Shown here in pieces: positions 17,864-26,624 of a stretch of DNA of 64,000 bases. The position numbers and the translations under genes were made by a program. This stretch comes from Planctomycetota bacterium (lineage in GTDB: Bacteria; Planctomycetota; Phycisphaerae; UBA1845; UTPLA1), in contig QEVG01000001.1 in assembly GCA_003576905.1 (NCBI GenBank), positions 186,001 through 250,000 of the forward strand, given 5' to 3'. Numbering within the stretch: the first letter of the stretch is position 1; every line of letters starts with the position of its first letter. The notes under the pieces were generated by a model. It worked only from the letters and a program-made list of their open reading frames with translations. It was not told the origin of the DNA and searched no databases.

Positions 17864-19001
17864 GCACTTCTTCCGATTGAACGGTCGCCCGGTCGCGCGA
17901 CGTCTCGCCCCTCTTCTGACGCCGGCCCGACGCCGGCAGGAGCTGCCTGATCTTCTCCATGACCATCTCGGGCGGCAGGTCCTGCATGCACTTGTGATGC
18001 TTGAGCGGGCATACCCGCTCCATGCACGGCTGGCACTCCAACGTGAGCATCGCGATGCGCTCTTGGGCAAATCGCGTGTCGGTCCACGCGGGATCGCTCG
18101 ACCCGAAGACTGTCACGACCGGTACGTCGAATGCCGCCGCGAAATGGCGCGGGCCCGTGTCATTCGTCACGAGCAGATCGCACCGCCGGACAAGCGCCTT
18201 GAGCGGACCCAGGCCCAGCGGCGGATCAACAAAGATCTCGATCGGGCTGCGCGCCGCCGCCGCCAGCCGATCTGCGATCGGTTTCTCCTTCGGAGATAGC
18301 GACGCCACCACCCGGGCGTCATACTGCCGCGTGAGCATTTCCGCCAGCAGTGCATACTTCTCTGCAGGCCAGCACTTCGCCGACCCGTAATTCGCCCCCG
18401 GATTCAGGGCAACAAGCGGCCGATCTTCGTCAATTGCCCCTAGCCGGGCATCCACGGCCGCTTCGTCCTCCGGGCCCGTGGCCAGTACGAGACGGTCCCC
18501 GGCCTCCCCGCATCCGAATGCCCGCGCAAGGTCGTTGTAATAGTCCAGCGCCGGCACCGGCACGTACTCACCGTCTTTTCTGGATGGCCTGAGCATCTCC
18601 GTCAGCAGCCAGCCGCGCCCGTCTCGGGCATAGCCCAGCCGACGGGGGATCCCCGCCGCCCTTGCGACGAGGGCCGAGCGAAACGAGTTGGTCAGCAGAA
18701 CGGCCGCGACGAAGTCGCGGCGTCGCAGGTCTCGAATATGTCGGACAGTGGCCCCCATTCCCGCCTGCGAATCCGGCCAGAACAGGAATTCATCGGCAAG
18801 CCCGGCGTGTGCAAGTACGTCGGCCACATAGGGCCGCATGAGAAACGCGATATGCGAATGTTGGTAGGTCCGCCGAATCGCACCAAGCGCCGCCGTGGCC
18901 ATCACCACATCACCAACCCAGTTAGGGATGAAAATCAGAATGGATCGGGGCTCGTCCACGCAGTCATACCTCGGCGGATCAGGAGCCAAGTATAGCCGCA
19001 T
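17856..19001 (-). CDS. GT9 family LPS heptosyltransferase (WaaF-like)
   Basis: A 381-residue GT-B enzyme of glycosyltransferase family 9. N-terminal domain: ILIFIPNWVGDVVMATAALG, the WaaC/WaaF hallmark. C-terminal domain: NPGANYGSAKCWPAEKYA and TNDTGPRHFAAAFDVPVVTVFGSSDP, matching the ADP-heptose site of heptosyltransferase II; a Cys-rich block near ECQPCMERVCPLKHHKC is also typical. First gene of the reverse LPS operon and so probably sets the order heptose transfer then phosphorylation. I start at ATG 19001; a GTG at 19037 would add 12 residues, and neither has a strong ribosome site. No adjacent waaC or gmh gene is present. Confidence 0.9.
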   Translation of the reverse strand: MRLYLAPDPPRYDCVDEPRSILIFIPNWVGDVVMATAALGAIRRTYQHSHIAFLMRPYVADVLAHAGLADEFLFWPDSQAGMGATVRHIRDLRRRDFVAAVLLTNSFRSALVARAAGIPRRLGYARDGRGWLLTEMLRPSRKDGEYVPVPALDYYNDLARAFGCGEAGDRLVLATGPEDEAAVDARLGAIDEDRPLVALNPGANYGSAKCWPAEKYALLAEMLTRQYDARVVASLSPKEKPIADRLAAAARSPIEIFVDPPLGLGPLKALVRRCDLLVTNDTGPRHFAAAFDVPVVTVFGSSDPAWTDTRFAQERIAMLTLECQPCMERVCPLKHHKCMQDLPPEMVMEKIRQLLPASGRRQKRGETSRDRATVQSEEVHG

Positions 19002-19171
19002 GGGGATGTTGCGCGAATGACAGTTGTCTTCGCCCACCGCGCGTGGGGTCCTGTTCGGCTGGACAAGGAACGGAAATTGACCTAAATTACCCCGTTTCAG
19101 GAGTTGCTCCCGTGCCGGGGTGCAAGATACGAGTCTGATTTACGCGACTGCGTAGCAGGAGAAACGTGGCC

Positions 19172-19945
19172 ATGGGATTGATGTCAGGCAAGAGAGGCGT
19201 CGTACTGGGTGTGGCAAACGATCACAGTCTCGCCTGGTACATCGCCGAATACCTGCACCGCGAAGGCGCCGAAATGGCCTTCAATCACCTCCCCGGCGAA
19301 AAAATGGAGCGCCGCGTCAAGAAGCTTACCGAGACCATTAACGCCAGGATCGTCCTGCCCTGCGACGTCAGCCAGGATTCCGACGTCGAGCACTTCTTCG
19401 GAAAAGTCCGCGAACAGTACGACCAGATCGACTTTCTCGTCCATGCCGTCGCCTTCGCGAATCGCGACGCCCTGACCAATCGCTTCTGGGAGACGCGCCG
19501 TGAGGACTTCAAGCAGGCGATGGACATCAGTTGTTATTCGCTGATTGCCGCATGCCAGAAGGCCTTCCACATGCTGCGCGAGGGGGCCAGTGTCCTGACC
19601 CTTAGCTACCTCGGATCCGTCAAGTTCGTCCCCGGTTACAACGTCATGGGCGTCTGCAAGGCCGCCCTGGAAAGCACCGTCCGCTACCTCTCGGCGGACC
19701 TGGGCGACCTCCGCCGTGTCCGCGTCAACGCCATCAGCGCCGGTCCCTGCCGGACGCTCAGCTCGGCCGGCATCGGCGGATTCGACAAGATCCTCGAACA
19801 CTACCCCACCAAGTCCCCGTTGCGCCGCAACATCGAATCCGACGAGGTCGGCAAGGCCGGCCTCTACCTGTGCAGTGACCTCTCCAGCGGCGTCACCGGC
19901 GAGATCCACTACGTCGACGCCGGGTACAACATTGTCGGCTGGTAG
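19172..19945 (+). CDS. fabI: Enoyl-[acyl-carrier-protein] reductase (NADH) FabI
   Basis: Reduces trans-2-enoyl-ACP in the last step of each fatty-acid elongation cycle. The 257-residue short-chain dehydrogenase fold aligns along its length with FabI: MGLMSGKRGVVLGVANDHS, the FabI-type Y-x6-K active site in SYLGSVKFVPGYNVMGVCKAALE (Tyr and Lys present), VNAISAGPCRTLSSAGI and the ending VDAGYNIVG. Start at ATG 19172, ten bases after AGGAG; a GTG six bases upstream is possible. Divergent from the LPS operon. Being the NADH type enoyl reductase, it is the expected target class of triclosan. Confidence 0.95.
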   Translation: MGLMSGKRGVVLGVANDHSLAWYIAEYLHREGAEMAFNHLPGEKMERRVKKLTETINARIVLPCDVSQDSDVEHFFGKVREQYDQIDFLVHAVAFANRDALTNRFWETRREDFKQAMDISCYSLIAACQKAFHMLREGASVLTLSYLGSVKFVPGYNVMGVCKAALESTVRYLSADLGDLRRVRVNAISAGPCRTLSSAGIGGFDKILEHYPTKSPLRRNIESDEVGKAGLYLCSDLSSGVTGEIHYVDAGYNIVGW

Positions 19946-19987
19946 GCGGTGTGTCCGTCCTTTGGCTCCCCCGCCTTCGTGCGAGGC

Positions 19988-21211
19988 CTATTGCACCCAC
20001 TCCAGGGCCGCGCAGGTCACGCAGTTTTCAATTTCCCGCGTGACGGCCTGGTGATACTCAAGCAGCCGCCCCTCGGCCCCCGTTCCCATCGCGACCCCCA
20101 GTGCGTACAGACATCCCACGCTGCAGATGTTTGTCTCGTTCGCCGCCGCCGTCACTCCCGCGCGAAAGTCCTCCGGACGCCCGCCCGCGAGTCGCGCCAA
20201 GGCCGCGCGGTCATATGCGGAGACCTGTGCCAGCGCGTCTTCCGAAAGAGGCCGGTGATCCTGAAAATACGCCCCCACGTGGCTCAGGTCCGCACCCGCG
20301 ATCACGCACGTTGTCACGCCATCCGCACGAATCAGATCACCCAGCGCCTCCGCGAAAACCCGCAGATCGGCGCCCCCATCCGGCGCGGCCGTCCCGTTCG
20401 GCCCGCACACGTCCGGACACAGAAACGGAACAATTGAAAAGGATCGATCGCCCAACAGGCGTTGCAGTAACACGACCTGTAGCTCGACCGAATGTTCGGC
20501 CAGGTGGTCGTACTCGAAACGGGTCAGATCGCTTTTGCATCGCTCGGAAAGGCGATTCATGAACGCGACATCGCACGGCACACGCCCCAGCGGAGTCTCG
20601 AAGTCCTTCGAAGTCCCGACGACCGACCGTGCCCTGCCAAAGTGGTTTGTCCCCAGGATGACGAATCGCTCCGCATCCGTCCGCCGGGCCAGGTCCCGAT
20701 AGGCGGCCGAATAGCACGGCGCTCCCCGTGAATAGTCCAGATGCGGGGCCACAAGCCCGCGAACCCGACCGCGTGCCGCCTCGTCTCGCTCCGGCGGATG
20801 TGTAGACAGAATTCGGTCGAGATACCCGGCGAGCGCGGCCGCCTCAACGCCGAATCCGTCAGGGTCGCGCACGGTACGCGCCGGTGCGTTTCGGTAGGCG
20901 GACGTCAGCGCATCCATGTGCCGGTCAAACGCCGGCCCCTGAAGAAACAGGGACTCGTCGAGCTGCCGGATCAGATCGCAAAGCTCGTCGGAGAAAAGCA
21001 TGCGCTGGTGCCGCAGCATGAACGCTGCCTGGATGTCTGCCCGGCTGTGGCGGCCGTCCATGCGAGAAAGAATAAACAGCGTCGGCCGCGACACCGTCAA
21101 TGCGCTTGTGGCGATGCCGGATGGATCAAACAGCTCGACCGCCTCGACCTGCCGGCGCGAAGGCCGAGCCTCGAGGGGGCGAAGGCGCGGATAGTCATCA
21201 TCGTGGGACAT
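19988..21211 (-). CDS. MEMO1/AmmeMemoRadiSam-B family protein with N-terminal extension
   Basis: A 407-residue protein. Residues from about 140 are the MEMO domain, with the metal-site motifs APHLDYSRG, LGTNHFG, EHSVELQ, GADLSHVG and ETNICSVG in order. The first ~115 residues (MSHDDDYPRLRPLEARP ... SRMDGRHSRADIQAAF) form an extra helical domain resembling those on other bacterial long MEMO proteins. In many genomes MEMO occurs with an AMMECR1 protein and a radical-SAM partner (AmmeMemoRadiSam); neither lies nearby. MEMO relates to non-haem iron dioxygenases but bacterial function is unproven. Cytoplasmic; convergent with fabI. Confidence 0.88.
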   Translation of the reverse strand: MSHDDDYPRLRPLEARPSRRQVEAVELFDPSGIATSALTVSRPTLFILSRMDGRHSRADIQAAFMLRHQRMLFSDELCDLIRQLDESLFLQGPAFDRHMDALTSAYRNAPARTVRDPDGFGVEAAALAGYLDRILSTHPPERDEAARGRVRGLVAPHLDYSRGAPCYSAAYRDLARRTDAERFVILGTNHFGRARSVVGTSKDFETPLGRVPCDVAFMNRLSERCKSDLTRFEYDHLAEHSVELQVVLLQRLLGDRSFSIVPFLCPDVCGPNGTAAPDGGADLRVFAEALGDLIRADGVTTCVIAGADLSHVGAYFQDHRPLSEDALAQVSAYDRAALARLAGGRPEDFRAGVTAAANETNICSVGCLYALGVAMGTGAEGRLLEYHQAVTREIENCVTCAALEWVQ

Positions 21212-21306
21212 GGTGCGGGATTACTACGTCGATGGCCCGCTTCCGCCGCATGGCAGGCTCAATGAGAAACATCCCGTCGCCGCGATCCCCTGAAAAATCA
21301 CCTGAT

Positions 21307-21768
21307 TCAGGAGTCGGAATCGTGGGACACGACCACGCGGTAAAGGTCATCCGCTGACTGCGCCTCCAGAAGCTGCCCGAGGATGCCGGGATTGGTCACA
21401 AGACGGCTCAGCTTCGCGAGTGCCTGGATGTGCGCGCTTGTTGCGCTGATGGGACTCGCCAGAAGGGCAAGCAGCGTCACGGGTTGACCGTCGATCGCCT
21501 TGAAGTCGATAGGCTCACGGCACCTGCCTATCGCCACGACCAGCCGATCCACGGCATCGCACTTGGCGTGCGGTATGGCGAACCCGCGGCCGATACCCGT
21601 CGATCGCTGGCTTTCCCGGTCCAGCACGGCCTGAAGCAGGCGGTCACGCGAACTCGTTAATCCCGCCCCGGCCACGAGCTCGACAAGCTCCGTGATAACC
21701 CCCGTCTTGTCCGCGGCAGCGAGCGGGACCTTGATCAGGGCGGGTGTCAGGTGTTCCGTCAGTTTCAT
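21307..21768 (-). CDS. PTS EIIA-like protein (fructose/nitrogen type, PtsN-like)
   Basis: A 153-residue EIIA domain of the fructose/mannitol/nitrogen class. The phosphorylatable His is in GFAIPHAKC (about residue 67), and STGIGRGFAIPH is the family consensus. Ends with LSRLVTNPGILGQLLEAQSADDLY, the usual helical tail. No EIIB/EIIC or HPr gene is near, so a regulatory (PtsN-type) role is more likely than sugar transport. It sits behind the MEMO gene on the same strand in transcription order but 95 bases apart. Confidence 0.9.
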   Translation of the reverse strand: MKLTEHLTPALIKVPLAAADKTGVITELVELVAGAGLTSSRDRLLQAVLDRESQRSTGIGRGFAIPHAKCDAVDRLVVAIGRCREPIDFKAIDGQPVTLLALLASPISATSAHIQALAKLSRLVTNPGILGQLLEAQSADDLYRVVVSHDSDS

Positions 21769-21908
21769 TCAGTCACAACCAAGTCTCGACGAAAGAGGAG
21801 AATGCTAACACCCCGGCCGATTCCTCTCAATGGCGACTTCGGGGAATTCGGCCGCTCGCCGCCAATCCCCTTCGCCCGCCGCGACCTGCTTGTGCCGCGC
21901 GCCGGGAC

Positions 21909-23900
21909 TCAAGGCGCCAGAATCTTGTCGACCAGGGCCTGAATATCCGCGCCGTTGGGACCGCTGGAGTTGTCCATGTCGGCCGCGCAGACCTTGCGTG
22001 GATCGGTCTCGAGGCCCAGGAGAACGTCCGTGAAGTGCGGGATATCGTCCACGGTCACGCTCCGATCCCCATCGACATCGCCCTTCAGCTCCACCGAAAA
22101 GAGCGACGGGGCCCCCACCGTGGCCATCTTGACCGGCGCGCTCTTGCCAGTGGCGACCCAGAGGTTGTAAGCAACCTGCCCGCGATTATTTGGATTCCCC
22201 GGAAACGGGTTGTTGTCCCTCAGAAACTCGATGTACTCCTTCGTCGTCGCCTGGTAATAGAGCGAAACCCGGGCCCCCACCGCGTACGCCGGAATCTCAA
22301 AAAAAGTATCGTCCCAGTATTGGCCGTCCGCGTAACTGTACGCCACCGGGCTGGCCTGCACGGCCGCGAATTTCAGGTTCGAAAACCCGCGCGGCGGAAT
22401 GCGATTGTCCTTGTAAATCTTGTTCGTCAGTACGAAATGCATGGCCGGACCCGCCGTCCGCCCAAGCGTTGCCGCCAGTGCTTCGTCGATCCCGCCCTTC
22501 ATCTCGTACACCTTGGTCGTGGCTGTATCGAGTTCCGCCGTGTTCGAGTCGTAGCCCCCAAACGTCACGACCGGATTCACGTAATCCGTGCAATCGAAAA
22601 ACTCGACTGTGACCCATATCCGGCGGCCCTCGGGGTATCCGCTCGGCAGCTTATGGCCCGTCTGGTTGACGACCCTTACTCTCAACTGTTCGATGCCCGG
22701 TGTCTGCGAATCATCCAGTGATGCCTCGAGGTCCGCGGCCCGCTCCAGCATGTCGATGTTACGCAGCTTGTTGTTCTGAAGCTGCGTGACCCGCGCCGCC
22801 GTCAGTTCGCCGGTTCCGCCCGGCCCGTATTGCTGTGCGATCGCATCCAGCTGCCACGTCGCCGCCCCGCTCAGATAGTGCCGGGGAAGGTCGTCGCGCG
22901 GCGCAGGTACCCAGCGGCACCCATGCGCCGTGTCATACGGCATGTGGCAATCCTGGCACTGTGACACGTACGTCTGGCCCGGCCCCCCGAAGCGTCCTCC
23001 GAGATCAACCCCCATCCCGACTGCAAAGTCGCTCTTGAGCCATTCGCTGTAGGTGCGCTCGATTGGAACCATGTCGTACTTGTTCCCGGTCGCGTGCGGA
23101 TTCCCGGGCGCGTTCGGCACGAACGACGTTCCCATCATGTCGTACGAAAAGTGCGGCAGGCTCACGTCGTGACACGTCGCGCAAAGCTGCGATCGGCGAT
23201 GAAACGGCGATTCAAATGTATCGTGGTAGATCTCGCAGTCCGCTTCATTTCCTTCAGGCTCTTCCCCTGTCGGAGGAAGTGGAAACGGCCCCCGCCGACG
23301 GTCCTGCGGATCGACGACGTAGTTCCCGTTGCCCCCGTGTCCCGTTGAGCTCGGCATGCCCCGGTCCATCTGCGGTGCCGGGGCATCGGCGCCCAGACCG
23401 GCCAGTATCGCCGCGTCGATCGACGGCGCGTCGCCCAGCTCATCAAAGGGGTCCACGAGCCGGTGGCAGAAGTGACAGTTGATTCCGTCGCGATCGGCAG
23501 CGGCGATCGCAGACCCATCCGTCGGCGTGGAGCGCCCTTCGAGCCAGGCCTTCGGTACGTGGCAGCGTATGCACAGGTCGCCCGAACCCGGTGCATCCGC
23601 CTCCGCAATGTCCAGACACGCGTAAAACACCGGGTCCCGCGCCGCCTGCGCCATCAGGCTGCCGGTCCAGTCGTCACTGATCACCACCGGCGAACCGTCG
23701 CCCGATACGATCCCCCCGTGACACGTCGAGCAACTGCTCGAACTGTGAATCGCGACGCTCAGCCCGCCGGGCTGCGTGCCGGGCATCCGAAAATTAGTGA
23801 CATTGGTGTTCATGGGGACTTGCCCCACGGCAACGGCTTCACCCATCAGCGTTATCAGGGCGATGAGAATCATCCGAGAGACCAGTGCGTGCGCGTTCAT
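21909..23900 (-). CDS. Secreted five-haem cytochrome c family protein with dockerin-like C-terminus
   Basis: A 663-residue exported protein. The start ATG 23900 follows GGGAG; signal peptide ends around VAVGQ. Five CxxCH haem-attachment motifs occur: CSTCH, CIRCH, CHFCH, CATCH and CQDCH, all in the N-terminal half (to about residue 310). The C-terminal half is a beta-rich region without Cys-His motifs. The last ~60 residues, GDVDGDRSVTVDDIPHFTDVLLG followed by AADMDNSSGPNGADIQALV, are two calcium-binding dockerin-type half repeats, a frequent planctomycete ending. Likely an extracytoplasmic electron-transfer protein or multihaem oxidoreductase anchored through the dockerin. Substrate unknown. 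Confidence 0.87.
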   Translation of the reverse strand: MNAHALVSRMILIALITLMGEAVAVGQVPMNTNVTNFRMPGTQPGGLSVAIHSSSSCSTCHGGIVSGDGSPVVISDDWTGSLMAQAARDPVFYACLDIAEADAPGSGDLCIRCHVPKAWLEGRSTPTDGSAIAAADRDGINCHFCHRLVDPFDELGDAPSIDAAILAGLGADAPAPQMDRGMPSSTGHGGNGNYVVDPQDRRRGPFPLPPTGEEPEGNEADCEIYHDTFESPFHRRSQLCATCHDVSLPHFSYDMMGTSFVPNAPGNPHATGNKYDMVPIERTYSEWLKSDFAVGMGVDLGGRFGGPGQTYVSQCQDCHMPYDTAHGCRWVPAPRDDLPRHYLSGAATWQLDAIAQQYGPGGTGELTAARVTQLQNNKLRNIDMLERAADLEASLDDSQTPGIEQLRVRVVNQTGHKLPSGYPEGRRIWVTVEFFDCTDYVNPVVTFGGYDSNTAELDTATTKVYEMKGGIDEALAATLGRTAGPAMHFVLTNKIYKDNRIPPRGFSNLKFAAVQASPVAYSYADGQYWDDTFFEIPAYAVGARVSLYYQATTKEYIEFLRDNNPFPGNPNNRGQVAYNLWVATGKSAPVKMATVGAPSLFSVELKGDVDGDRSVTVDDIPHFTDVLLGLETDPRKVCAADMDNSSGPNGADIQALVDKILAP

Positions 23901-24025
23901 GGAGACTCCCGCGTGGAGGTGACTTCGGCTCACCGGCGCGATTCACGAGCGGGCAGATGTGCAGGGAAACCCCCAGGTGCGATAGACCTCCCGGTCCCCT
24001 CTCACCCCCAATCTGACCCTTCACT

Positions 24026-24055
24026 ATAATAAGCATCGGTCGATTGCGCGATCAA
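24026..24055 (-). promoter_or_regulatory. Probable promoter of the multihaem gene
   Basis: On the minus strand TTGATC (24055-24050) and TTATTA or TATTAT (24032-24026) are spaced 17 or 18 bases apart, about 120 bases before the start codon of the cytochrome gene. The complementary strand reads TATAAT at 24025-24030, facing hutU, but without a matching -35. Confidence 0.45.
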
Positions 24056-24161
24056 TAGAGTAGCCCGTCGAATCGGCGATCGGGCGCATGCCGACCGATT
24101 ATTATCCGCCCCAATTTGCGCCGGGCGGACGCCGGCAGTTCAATCCCTTCGGAGAATAACG

Positions 24162-25835
24162 ATGACCACCATGGCCGATCCGATCATCCGCGGGCCTCGC
24201 GTCGTCCACGCCCCGCGCGGCCCGGAAATATCCTGCAAGGGCTGGCACCAGGAAGCCGCGCTGCGGATGCTCCACAACAACCTCGACCCTGACGTCGCCG
24301 AGGACCCGGATCGACTGATCGTCTACGGCGGAACGGGAAGGGCGGCCCGGTCATGGCCCGACTTCGACCGCATTGTCCGGGCCCTGCGTTCCCTCGCAAA
24401 CGACGAAACACTCCTTGTCCAGAGCGGCCGCGCCGTGGGTGTGGTGCGTACCCACGAAATGGCCCCCCGCGTCCTCATCAGCAACTCCATGCTCGTCCCC
24501 CACTGGGCGACATGGGACGAGTTCCGCCGGCTTGAGGCGATGGGCCTCACGATGTACGGCCAGATGACCGCCGGGAGTTGGATCTACATCGGCACCCAGG
24601 GCATCTTGCAGGGCACCTACGAGACCTTCGGCGCGGCCGCGCGACGCCACTTCGGCGGCACTCTCGCCGGGCGATTCGTGCTGACCGCCGGCCTCGGCGG
24701 CATGGGCGGCGCACAGCCCCTCGCCGCGACCATGCACGGAGCCGCGTGCCTTTGCGTCGAGGTTGATCCGCATCGGATCGAACGCCGCCTTCAGACGCGC
24801 TATCTCGACGTGGCCGCCGACAACCTCGACAGCGCGATCCAGCGCGTCCTCGACGCAAAAAAGGAAAAGCGCCCCCTCTCCGTGGGTCTGCTCGGAAATG
24901 CTGCCGCCGTACTGCCGGAGCTTGTCCGCCGCGGAATCACGCCCGATATCCTCACCGACCAGACCAGCGCTCACGACCCCCTTGCCGGGTATGTCCCCCA
25001 TCAGGTGTCCTATCGCGAAGCGCTCGACCTGCGCGAAAAGGACCCCGATCGTTATGTGCGTCTTTCCTTCGAATCCATGGGCGCGCACGTTCGCGCCATG
25101 CTCGACATGCAGAAACGCGGCGCGGTCGCGTTCGACTATGGAAACAATATTCGCGCGCAGGCCGTACAGGCGGGTGTCACGAACGCCTTCGACATTCCTG
25201 GGTTTGTCCCTGAGTACATCCGGCCGCTTTTCTGCGAAGGTTCCGGCCCGTTTCGCTGGTGTGCCCTCTCAGGCGACCCTGCCGACATCGCCGCGACCGA
25301 TCGCGTCATTCTCGATCTCTTTCCACAAAACGAACACCTGGCCCGATGGATTCGACTCGCGGGCGAACGCGTCAGGTTCCAGGGACTCCCGTGCCGCATC
25401 TGCTGGCTCGGCTACGGCGAACGCGCAAGAGCCGGACAGGCATTCAATGAATTGGTTCGAAGCGGCAAGGTGAAGGCCCCGATCGTCATCGGCCGCGATC
25501 ACCTCGACTGCGGCTCCGTCGCGTCCCCCAATCGCGAGACCGAGGGCATGAAGGACGGCAGCGATGCAATCGCCGACTGGCCCATCCTCAACGCCCTGGC
25601 CAATACCGCCTGCGGTGCGAGTTGGGTCAGCGTGCACCACGGAGGCGGAGTCGGCATCGGCTACTCAATTCACGCGGGCATGGTCTGCGTCGCGGACGGC
25701 ACAAAGCTCGCCGATGAGCGGCTCCTCCGCGTGCTCACCAGTGACCCGGCCATGGGCGTCTTCCGCCACGTCGATGCCGGGTATGACCGCGCCAAGGAAG
25801 TCGCCCGCGAACGCGGTGTCGCCATTCCTGAATAA
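24162..25835 (+). CDS. hutU: Urocanate hydratase
   Basis: Second enzyme of histidine catabolism: converts urocanate to imidazolone propionate using tightly bound NAD+. The 557-residue length is standard. Visible hallmarks are [11 protein letters not shown] near the N-terminus, the NAD-binding [26 protein letters not shown], the active-site Cys block [17 protein letters not shown], and the C-terminal [20 protein letters not shown] and [12 protein letters not shown]. Start at ATG 24162 after GGAG. No hutH, hutI or hutG is adjacent, so the pathway genes must be elsewhere if complete. Confidence 0.97.
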   Translation: MTTMADPIIRGPRVVHAPRGPEISCKGWHQEAALRMLHNNLDPDVAEDPDRLIVYGGTGRAARSWPDFDRIVRALRSLANDETLLVQSGRAVGVVRTHEMAPRVLISNSMLVPHWATWDEFRRLEAMGLTMYGQMTAGSWIYIGTQGILQGTYETFGAAARRHFGGTLAGRFVLTAGLGGMGGAQPLAATMHGAACLCVEVDPHRIERRLQTRYLDVAADNLDSAIQRVLDAKKEKRPLSVGLLGNAAAVLPELVRRGITPDILTDQTSAHDPLAGYVPHQVSYREALDLREKDPDRYVRLSFESMGAHVRAMLDMQKRGAVAFDYGNNIRAQAVQAGVTNAFDIPGFVPEYIRPLFCEGSGPFRWCALSGDPADIAATDRVILDLFPQNEHLARWIRLAGERVRFQGLPCRICWLGYGERARAGQAFNELVRSGKVKAPIVIGRDHLDCGSVASPNRETEGMKDGSDAIADWPILNALANTACGASWVSVHHGGGVGIGYSIHAGMVCVADGTKLADERLLRVLTSDPAMGVFRHVDAGYDRAKEVARERGVAIPE

Positions 25836-25925
25836 TGTGAGATACCCGACGTTCCGCGCAGCGGTCCGAAATTTGCTGGCGCAAGGCCGGCGCCCAGATT
25901 GCCAAGGCTCGCCGCCCGAGCACGT

Positions 25926-26471
25926 TCAGGCCTTCTCGAGCGACCGCAGGTAATCCAGAACTTCTTTCGCCTCGGGCCCGCCGGCTTCGGCGTGCCGGAT
26001 CAGCGAAATCCCGTGTGGCCCCGGCACCTTCGGTGTCTCGGGAAACGCCGCAACGGACGCCTTCACTACGTCCAGCTTGCCGAGCATGGCCGCCGCGAAC
26101 ACGTCCAGCCGCGCCCTATGATCGAGCAGATAAAGCGCAATGTCCCGCCGTCCCATGTGTGCCGCCGCGCCGAGCCCTGTCTCCCAGTCGCCCCCGCCCC
26201 AGTCATGCGCCGCGTTCACCAGCGTCGGATGCGCCTCCAGGAGTTCCTTGACCCGGTCGAAATCCCGATGGGCCACTCCCACGAAGTCCTGAACAAGCGA
26301 CAGTTCGAGCCGGGGGCCCTTGTCGCGCTTCTTGCTGGCGGACTTCTTCGCCTGTGCGTCTTCACACAGACCGGGCTCGGTCAGGACCAGTGGAAGCGCG
26401 GACGCCAGCCCCACGGCAGGGATCCTCGCCAGAAAAGTCCGCCGCGTCGATTCTCCCTGGTAGATGTTCAT
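25926..26471 (-). CDS. Tat-exported ankyrin-repeat protein
   Basis: A 181-residue protein. The N-terminus MNIYQGESTRRTFLARIPAVGLASALPL has a twin-arginine (STRRTFLA) Tat signal. After a Lys-rich linker, about residues 65-150 contain ankyrin-type helices (DFDRVKELLEAHPTLVNA, GAAAHMGRRDIALYLLDHRA, AAMLGKLDVVKASVAAFP). It probably folds before export and binds a periplasmic partner. Located behind the DJ-1/dioxygenase fusion gene, separated by the cloverleaf-like element. Partner unknown. Confidence 0.82.
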   Translation of the reverse strand: MNIYQGESTRRTFLARIPAVGLASALPLVLTEPGLCEDAQAKKSASKKRDKGPRLELSLVQDFVGVAHRDFDRVKELLEAHPTLVNAAHDWGGGDWETGLGAAAHMGRRDIALYLLDHRARLDVFAAAMLGKLDVVKASVAAFPETPKVPGPHGISLIRHAEAGGPEAKEVLDYLRSLEKA

Positions 26472-26496
26472 TGATTTTCCTCTGGTTTAATGAGAA

Positions 26497-26603
26497 ACGG
26501 CCCATCGCACCAGACCCGTACGGGTCGATTGCGACTGCTGACTTCCTGTAGGGTCAGATAGATACAGTACCGTTCAGCGCCGATCACCGGCGCGATGGGC
26601 CGT
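26497..26603. other. Cloverleaf-like inverted-repeat element (unknown structured DNA/RNA)
   Basis: A 12-bp perfect inverted repeat (ACGGCCCATCGC at 26497-26508, matching 26592-26603) encloses about 83 bases that contain three further local hairpins: the 14-base palindrome GACCCGTACGGGTC (26513-26526), CTGAC-tt-CC-TGTA-GG-GTCAG (26538-26557) and GCGCCG-ATCAC-CGGCGC (26577-26593, sharing two bases with the closing stem). The set would form a four-way junction on either strand. It has no tRNA invariant bases or T-loop. It lies in the gap between two reverse genes; no T tract follows, so it is not a simple terminator. Confidence 0.6.
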
Positions 26604-26624
26604 AGGCGTATGTCGCGGCCCGGA

